From Apostichopus japonicus (taxonomy: Eukaryota > Echinodermata > Holothuroidea > Aspidochirotida > Stichopodidae): 64,000 nt of DNA. Shown one piece after another: positions 49,674-58,600 of the stretch. A program made the translations under genes and the position numbers. Each line of letters starts with the position of its first letter. The stretch's first letter is position 1. The notes below the pieces were generated by a model. The model was given only the letters and a program-made list of their open reading frames with translations, was not told the origin of the DNA and searched no databases. The stretch spans positions 17,348,376-17,412,375 of the forward strand of contig NC_092567.1 of NCBI RefSeq assembly GCF_037975245.1, written 5' to 3'.

Positions 49674-52600
49674 GTACATACATATTTATACATACTCTGA
49701 GTTACAATGCGATGGAATAGCATGTTGATACTGTATCTCTATAGCTCTACACAACTTGAATTGAGCACTTTACTGCTGTTAATTACTGAACTTTATATAG
49801 ATACTACATATTCTTATATTTACATATAGTTATCTATATATATATATATATACCTAGGTCACTAAGTTATAAATATTGCATTTAAAATATTTCATTTTCA
49901 TTTTATTGTTTCATATGTGGACTCACATGACGTACAAACAATAATACTTTCATTTTGGCAAAATACTGTAGACTAGACAGGAAATCAAGCAATATAGCAG
50001 CTGTTGTTTGCAATATAAATACTGCCCTCTTGTACAGAAAAGATAATATTGTACACGTGCCATTGTAATACGTACTGTACACCAGCTGTCTATCAAGCAT
50101 TGTGCTATAGTGTTGCATACATTACTATATAGTCTGGATCTGAACATGCAATACAGTCTAGACTAGCATGGTGAAAGTATGATCTATGTTAAGCACTGTA
50201 TATATTAATATACATTCTATAAAAAGGAAATAATCATTGTGGTTGATAACAAATAAAAATTTCCCATTTAAATGGGAAATTTTTATTTGTTATCAACCAC
50301 AATGATTATTTACTTTTTATAGAATGTATATATATTAATAAAATACAACCCAATTGGGTTGTATTTATTCCAATAGGAGAGGGAATTCAACTATCTGAAG
50401 CTGAGTTTGCATTCAAAGTCATACAAAATTTAATACAATATATAATTAAAATACAGAGTTACAGAAATGAGACAAGGATGTCAATATTGTTTTGGGTTTT
50501 TTCTTTCCGACTTTCTCTTAGTTTACCAATCAAATCTCAACTAAACAGCTTGTATTTTACCCTACGATACCTCAAAAATGCAATGCTTTTAAGGGTGTGT
50601 TGCCCCCTTAACCCCCACAAGATCCCCCTTAACCCAATAAGGGCCCCTTAACCCCCACAAGAGCCCCCTTAACCCCACAAGGACCCCTTAACCCCCACAA
50701 GGGCCCCTAGTAGCACAGACAGGAAGTCCTCTGACATCACACTTCCCAGAAAGATTACTAACAGTTTCTGTTTACAAGCTCTGTCAACATAATAATAAAT
50801 TTACAACTTTTTAAGTCCCATTAGATCACTTAACCTTTGACCTCCACTGATAACTCTCTATGTCAACAGTAACTCTACACCTGCCTGAGTACCTAATATC
50901 AGATCTCTCCAGCACTAATAAAGTAAACCTTCAGTATGATGTCATTCCCAATGATGTCATAGTGTGCTCATTTCTTAGTACAGTAGCTTTTAACCTCAGT
51001 TTAAGGAGAAAGGTAAATATGTGGAAAGAGTAACATCCTGTCCCATCCTCTGTAATCCAGATCCTAATGTCAAAAAGAGATGCAGAAAACTGCCGAAAAC
51101 AAAAGGATACTTAGCAGAAACTTGATGAATCCTGTTGCAAACTCTGTTAAGAACCTTCGTCGGTCGCAAGCAGCAGAATTCGAACAAGAAAACATCAGTT
51201 TGGCGTAAGTGAAAACGGAGTCCTAAAAACATGCATTTTCCTTCGGAATGGTAAATTCGGAAGGAAGAGAGAGTGGGCGGTGACCTGTGGGAGAGGTCAC
51301 CGGGGGCGCAGTGCTAAAATTATACTAGTGGCGTCTTGGTAGACTAGGAAATGGGCGTTAGTGTTGTAGGAGACAGGTAAGAGAGGAGTGAAGTAAATTC
51401 CATTGTCAAAGCCTCTATGTAACTTTTACCAATTGTATTGAGTGTCATTCAACCTGCAGGAGCCATGCTTTGCACAGCTCATTCAAGCTTGCTCCCCCTC
51501 CCCCACCACACCCCCCCTCTCCCAGACAAACTCATTGTATTCAGTAGTAGATAGCTAGCCAGATTATGCTCTTATATACCCCACCCTGTTTAATTCAACT
51601 ATTTGTGCATTTCCTTATTTCTTGTTCGCATACCGCTGCTATAACAGCATTGCCAACACATGACAGTATATCCTGCTGTGTACAGGCTATCAATGTACAT
51701 GTCCAATATGAATAACACACTCTACACCGCACATTTAATGCTCATCTTCTATGTACTGTATGGCAATCAGCAGGGTGAATATTGTCTGCAGGACTGTGTC
51801 TGTTATCAGAGGCCCAAAACAGTACTCGTTTTAATAATAATAATAATCAAACATCATTTTCACGACGCTGAAGCGACCACGAATGTGGGAGAAGCCCGCA
51901 AGGGCTAAAATGGATTACAACTTCCACTTGGTATCAGCTGAGAATTATCAAACTGTCTGCATATTGTAGATTGCTCAGCACATGCCTATATAAACTAATT
52001 GCACAGTGTTACCATGTACACCGATGGCAATGTCACAGCTCTGTGTACAACTCAATTCTCCACATCTAACGTTGCATTCCCTCTGACGGACGGACCGCAC
52101 AAAATTGTATCCAAAACGTTCGAAACAACAATTTTGCTACTTTCTGCCCTGCAGGTCTCCATCAAAAGTGTTGGTATAATTACAAGTAATATCATAGGCT
52201 TGTTCTGTTTGGAAATTATTTGTACAAAGACTATGTGTTTTATAACATCCTTCTAGTTCTGAAATTTTGTGTTTACAAAAGTAAGTTTTTAAAAATGAGA
52301 AACCTTCCTTTAGCTATGGTAAAATTGATTTAAAGAATTTTTATCTAAAAGAAAAGTCTATGTATCAAACTAATTGTAAGCAAAATGCTTTCGATATCAG
52401 ATGGCATAACTGGATATCTTTATTTGAAGTTAAATGATTTATTGGTTGTTGTTGATAATATTGACTAATGGTCATAAAGTATATGTTATTATGAATTGTA
52501 CATTGTTTGGACTCTTGATGGAATGATAATAAAAAAAAAATTAATAGGCTTGGGTGGGTTTGACATTGCTTGGGTGGGTTTGACATGTGTGCCGAGAGAT

Positions 52601-55600
52601 TGGCTTCGGTCAGCTTGCGAGTCTACAAGCCTCCATGGCTTCTTTCGCGAGTTCCTGCTTGCGGGAAGATCACATATACATACATACACACATACATACA
52701 TTGCTGGTTTTACAAACTCTCCTACAATAATGTGCTTCCTAGATAGATGGTTAATTTAAAACATATACCATATAACCATGGTACAGTAACTGCTTAGTTA
52801 CCAGCTACACATGAAGTTTAATTAGTGTATATTAGTATTAAACATAAACACACGCTGTCCCATGAAGTTTAATTAGTGTACATTAATAGTACTTTTTATG
52901 TATACACGCTGTCCCATCGTACCAACCGAGTGTACGCCAGTAAGCAACTCTCTTCGAATCGACAAGAACTCTTTTTCGAGGATACAGTACCTTGAAGGAG
53001 CCGTCATGGCCGTCGTGGCTGTTGAAACATCTGACTAGAGGCAGAGCAAGTTGACGAACTTTAAAACTTTTTAATACAGTAGGAATCTGTCGAGATATAA
53101 ACAGAGAGTAAAAAAGAGAAATTTATGAATTAATATTTAAAGCATGACAAGATTCTACGTTGAGAGGCTAAAGATCCACTGAATTTTAAGGTAAGCTAGA
53201 TACAGACACAACCCCCCCCCCCCAACTCCATGACACAACATCTAATTACTGTAGCACCATTCCACCTCATGGTCATCCACAAAGGGAATGACTCACTCCT
53301 GCTCCATTATCCCCATTATCACTTTTTTTCCCTTACTCCACACCCTCCCATGATTTTCCCTTTCTCTCTCCTTGGACACTTTCACCTCCATATACTTAAT
53401 GAACTCCCAATGTTACACTCTCTACAGAACTTCTCTGTGTCAAGGCTCCTTTCCCAAAACTTAACATGCGGTACTGTACCTGTGCGATAGTAATTTTATC
53501 TTCAGACAGATAGTGCAGTGATTGCTTTTCTTGAAAAGTCAACCAACATGTTGTTTACAAAGTTAACTAATTAAATTGCAACTAAGATCATTCTTAAATA
53601 CTGTATGATAATAGATGCATGTGTAAACATCCACGACTGCAATGATCTCCCCACCAGGATATATGTTAATCACTGATCTATTGATGAGTTAATTAGCTCA
53701 GTCGATGAGCTTGAACTGTGTCTGCAAATCTGGATAATTACAACTGTACACAGAGGTGTGGGTTGTGGTGATAAGAATATATTCTTATCAACTTGAAACC
53801 TTACAGCTCTTTGAATTGTTCTACATACAGCAAGCTTTATCCTTTGATTATAAGAAAATGTTACAATAATGGTTGCAGGGAATTATTTGACCGTTGAAAA
53901 TATTGCACGAAACTGAAACTACACATTCTGAAACATTCTGAAACTTAATACATTCAGAATACAACTGAAAACATTCTGAAACTGAAACAGGCATTCTTAT
54001 ATTATCCTGTCTGGTGTTTTGCTGAATAAAACACAAAACAAAAACACGCTGTCGTCTACAGACAGTGCTCAGTGTATAGAACTGAAATATCTACTGAAAT
54101 GTTATAGCACAGTACTGATTGTGCCTTGAAATATATATACAGTATGAAACTGGATAATTAACACTCCCAAGAAAAGTGAGTATTTCAAGGGATTTCACTC
54201 CAGTGGCAGACATTTCAACACTTATAGTCAGCACAGTATATTAATAAGTAAGAGAATGTTCAATATTGCAAGCTTACAATATAACGATCCTGAAATGATG
54301 TTACTGAAAGGCTGTACTGGACATACCACCTGTAACACTGTAAGGAGTACCGTACAATACTGTATCAAACAGATATTGCATTTCGAACATACTGCAGGGC
54401 AAATTTTTAATGGTTGCTGTGTCGTCCAAGACATTGTCTGTTCGGACAACCAAAATCAGCCTGGTTTGGCAGTTCGCGCCAAATTCAGAATGAACTTTAA
54501 TAAATAAATAACCCCTTCCAACCCCCCCCCCACCCCCAAATACTTAACATAATAATAAATTGGTATCACCCTCCTCCATCGCTTTGGAGATTAATCAAAA
54601 CAACAACAAAAATATATTTAAGCCTTCGATATATGATCCACGTGATAGAGTAGTTCAGAGGTTTCGAACATGATGTAAGATGAACAGTTTTCTTCATGAA
54701 TCTGACCTAATGTATAGTGACGGTGTACATGTTTACAAGGTTTTCACAATTTGACCCCTGGTGACCCTAAATGACCTTTGACCTCCACCAAAAACAATGG
54801 GCTTATTGTGCTCAATGTGGTACTTCTACACACTTAATATAAAATTGGTCTGACCTTCCCTTCTTGAGATATCGTGTTTACAAGCTAGGCTTCACACACC
54901 CACCCACACACACACACATACGTCATACGCCATCATGATTGCAAAGGTTATGATTATCATCAAAACCAAAAACCCTTAAAATCTGCCCTGTCACTGCCTT
55001 AAAAGTACAATGCCAACATTTCCAAACTATAAACTTGCAGGTACGCACATACGTTATCCTAAGAAAGTGTTGTTTCATGTTTCATTGTTAGCATGTAAAT
55101 ACTGATGGCAACAATATCATGTAACAATGGTAGTACGGCTATACCGTAACAGTTTAATATATTTCCAATTCAAGATTGAAAATACAGTATATATACATAA
55201 ATGCCACAGGACTATAAAATTCAGACAATAATTTTATCCAGTTGAGTATCGAATCCCAAAATGTTTCTCAAGTTTCAAATAGCTTAAATTTAAAAGGGCA
55301 AAAGATGGACATGTCAGATTTGTACACAGGGCCCAAAGAATTTCATTTATTGTTGAAAAAAAATGCTCCAGGGATTCAAAACTGTTACACAAAAATGGGA
55401 GCACTAAGTAAATGCCCCGATACTCGTTCAAACTTTTAGAGACAAGCATAAAGTCTACAGTATCGTAGCATTGTTAACAACGTGAATGTTTTTGGTTCGC
55501 TATTTTTAAGCAAGTACGTACTGTCAGTGGTTCCCTCTCGGAAATTGAAAATTGATCATTTCATCCGTGCCGTACACATTTTACCAAATAAGTGTACGTC

Positions 55601-58600
55601 GTACACTTAATACAGGCACTGGTAACAGTCAAATATATACGTAACAATGGTTTTGTGTATTATATAAACAGTAACTTCTAAAGCAAATCAAAATAAGCTG
55701 TGGGCGAAAAAAATTAATCAAATCCACGAATTCCTCTTCCAATGTAAGTATGATCAACATTCTCCCCCTGTGAATTATGGGTCGGGTCTAGTTAATAGAT
55801 TGTTTTACATTATTGGGCACTGGTGTGTACATGTATGTGACTTATATAGGAATTGCCCACACACTGCCCTTGCAAATTTGTTAATGGTCAACCAGTCATC
55901 GAAGACAACAGAATTTCTGTTCGAATGACCGAAATTCAGATTTGGAGATTGTGTGGCAGATGACTGTAATGAAGTTGCTTACATCAAATTCCGATTCCAA
56001 TGTACAGTAACTACTTTAATTGGGCTGTATCCCAAATAGGTCAAAGTTGATATCACCTTCCATTACTTTGGAGGTACTGAAATAAAACAAGCAACAACAG
56101 TGACCATAAGCCTATATCCAGGAAATGGCAGTTGTACTGGCCCAAAGATCGTTGTTCTATTCACCACACCCTATTGACACATCCCGCCTACAGTGTACAT
56201 GGTAAATAAGATTGTTTCTTTGCTTGTTATTTTGGTACATTTTCTTTCAAACAACAAAAATTTGCAGTTCAGTCTTGTACCATATACTGTATATATAGGT
56301 AAGCCACGGTTGTCCAAGCGACGACCAAAAAAGTCCTCAAATCTTTGCTCTGACAATTTTACAGTATCCCATATTTTCAAATAATCAAATCTATGCCAAG
56401 TTTCTCTTTGGTGACTTGAAGCACTCAACTACCTACCCTAGTGTGAAATCATTAAGGTATAGCTGATTGGTATGTACATTGTACAGTACAATATGTGTTA
56501 AAGCACTGAGTATCCCACACTATTGAACACAAAATGCTGTACAGAAGAAGTGCCCCAAAAATTGACAGTTTATATCTAGCAAGTGCCTGAGATATTGTAC
56601 AACCATAGGTGTTGGAACTTCATAGCGAGTCAGCATAATGAAGAACCAAAGTACCTGCAAGAAATTGATACCCAGGGAGGTTTGAGGTGGTATTCTATCT
56701 GCAAACATTAAAATGAAAGCAGGCCTTGTCTTTTGTTCAAATTCCAGATATACATATGTGTTAAAAATCACACTACTCAAGATAGATACAGTGGGTGTGC
56801 TGCTTATAATATGCTGGGTTGAGATTTCAACTGCCATCAAGGTGTAGGGCACATGTATACCGTGCTATCATAAGATCTTGTTCCAAAATTTGTTTGGGGG
56901 GGGTTGGGGAGTCTTCTTTACAGGTCACTGGAGGGTATGTAAATCACAACAAATACATGAACAACAATTCAAGCATTAATTGAGTGACTGCATGATGAAT
57001 GCAAAAAATATGAAAAAATTTCTTTTCATTTTAATCTTAATCTGATATTTTTCATTTTTTTCTGTTATACTGCATATCATAAAATCGGTTAAATCATACT
57101 CCTCATAGTTCTCATGTAGTCATGTCGAGCAGCGTGATATTTGAGCGAAATCCCTCTGCGTACGCCTCAGAGGGCAAGACCTATCTGTGCAGGTGTACAA
57201 CCGCAGAGAGGTAGATGTTATCATACATACATGTACAACTGTAATACTGTATATATAGCTAATGTGGAGTATATTCTGTACATAATTGTACATTACAGTA
57301 ATATCTACTACATACATGTGCAGAACACAGATGTCATAAGTTCACCAGACAATCATGTGACTACTGTCTCCTTTCTTCATGAACAACCTGGGTAGGATTT
57401 GAAGAGACTGCATCCACGGACACATGTGACAACATCCATGCCTTGGTGATGTATTGTATTATGTAGAGAATGTCATGAGTTTCAAGGCCAAAAAGCTTAG
57501 CTGTTTCATCCTACTGCATAATTTAAAGGCATTGAAGACTCGCCCCAAACCGCATGCGGCCATCTGAAAAAGTTAAATTTCTGTTGCTTGCAAGTGACGT
57601 TTTGTTCTTGTCGCTACAAAATGCAGACAGTAATGAAACGTGATACCTTGTTATCTTTAGCTGGACCTGAGATGTCCATCGCTGTATCGTTTGTATACTG
57701 TGCTGTGGGTATTGACCGCAGCTGTATGTACTGACTGTACACTAGTGTCTAATTACCGACGGTAGCAAGCTGTGTGTGTATTTTCTGGGATCGATGGTGG
57801 TGTTTAACACTTCTGTTACACCTCATTCGAAACTAGGTCAAATTACCGGCATTAGAAGTTTTTTGGGGGGCGAGTCTTCACACCCTTTAACTCTATAAAC
57901 ATAAAGTTAAATACCTCATGGCATTTTTTTCTTTCTTTTTTTTTTTCTTGGTAATACTCTCAAGAACATGAAGAGATGTTTTCATGGGAATCTATAGTTT
58001 ATCCATTATCGCATTGCAAAAGGCTCAGCAAAATTGCAATATACAAGTCCCAAGATATAGGTTTTTGTACACAGGAGCCATAGTATGTTATAAATGACAA
58101 ATTACAGAAACTTCAAAACCGATACACTGGATTATTTCCTGCCTTTATGGAAAAAAGAAAGAATTGGAAACTTGCGAATGAAAAGATGTGTTCAGAAAAA
58201 TGCTGAAAAGAATTTCAATTGAAAGAGCTGAAACTTTTCAAAAAGACTGTCAAAACTGAAAGACCTTTAATGATATGAATTGTTTAGATAAAGGCTATTT
58301 TGGTTCTATAGGCCTATGTGTATGAGCTAACCTACCCAACCATAATCTAATCAACACATTTTATTTAGTTCTTAGTTCATTTGGATACTGCTATAATAGT
58401 TCACCAGTAATTCTGACAAGATTACCAGAAAATTGCCTTTGTTCGGGTTTTATTGTTTACATGAAAGGTGTACAAAACAGGATTCATTCATAAAAGAAAC
58501 CACTTGAGTGGCGCCTTATCAGATCGTATAATCACGCCCCCAAAATGAACCAATCAAGAAGTGCCATTTAAGGGCTTGTCTATGACGTAGTATTAATCAA

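Larger units (their letters stand above)
48165..52990. other. BCAT intron 2
   Basis: 4.8 kb containing, in + order, a ~62-bp tandem duplication (49264), a TA microsatellite (49607), a large palindrome (50208), a CCCCTTAA minisatellite (50600), a DR1-like motif (50831), a MITE-like repeat (51235), a SINE tail (52590) and a 2-copy duplication (52811). No extra exon recognised. Confidence 0.6.

Noticed and set aside
49508-49728. Frames with long Tyr-Ile runs
   Set aside because: Translation of the TA microsatellite.
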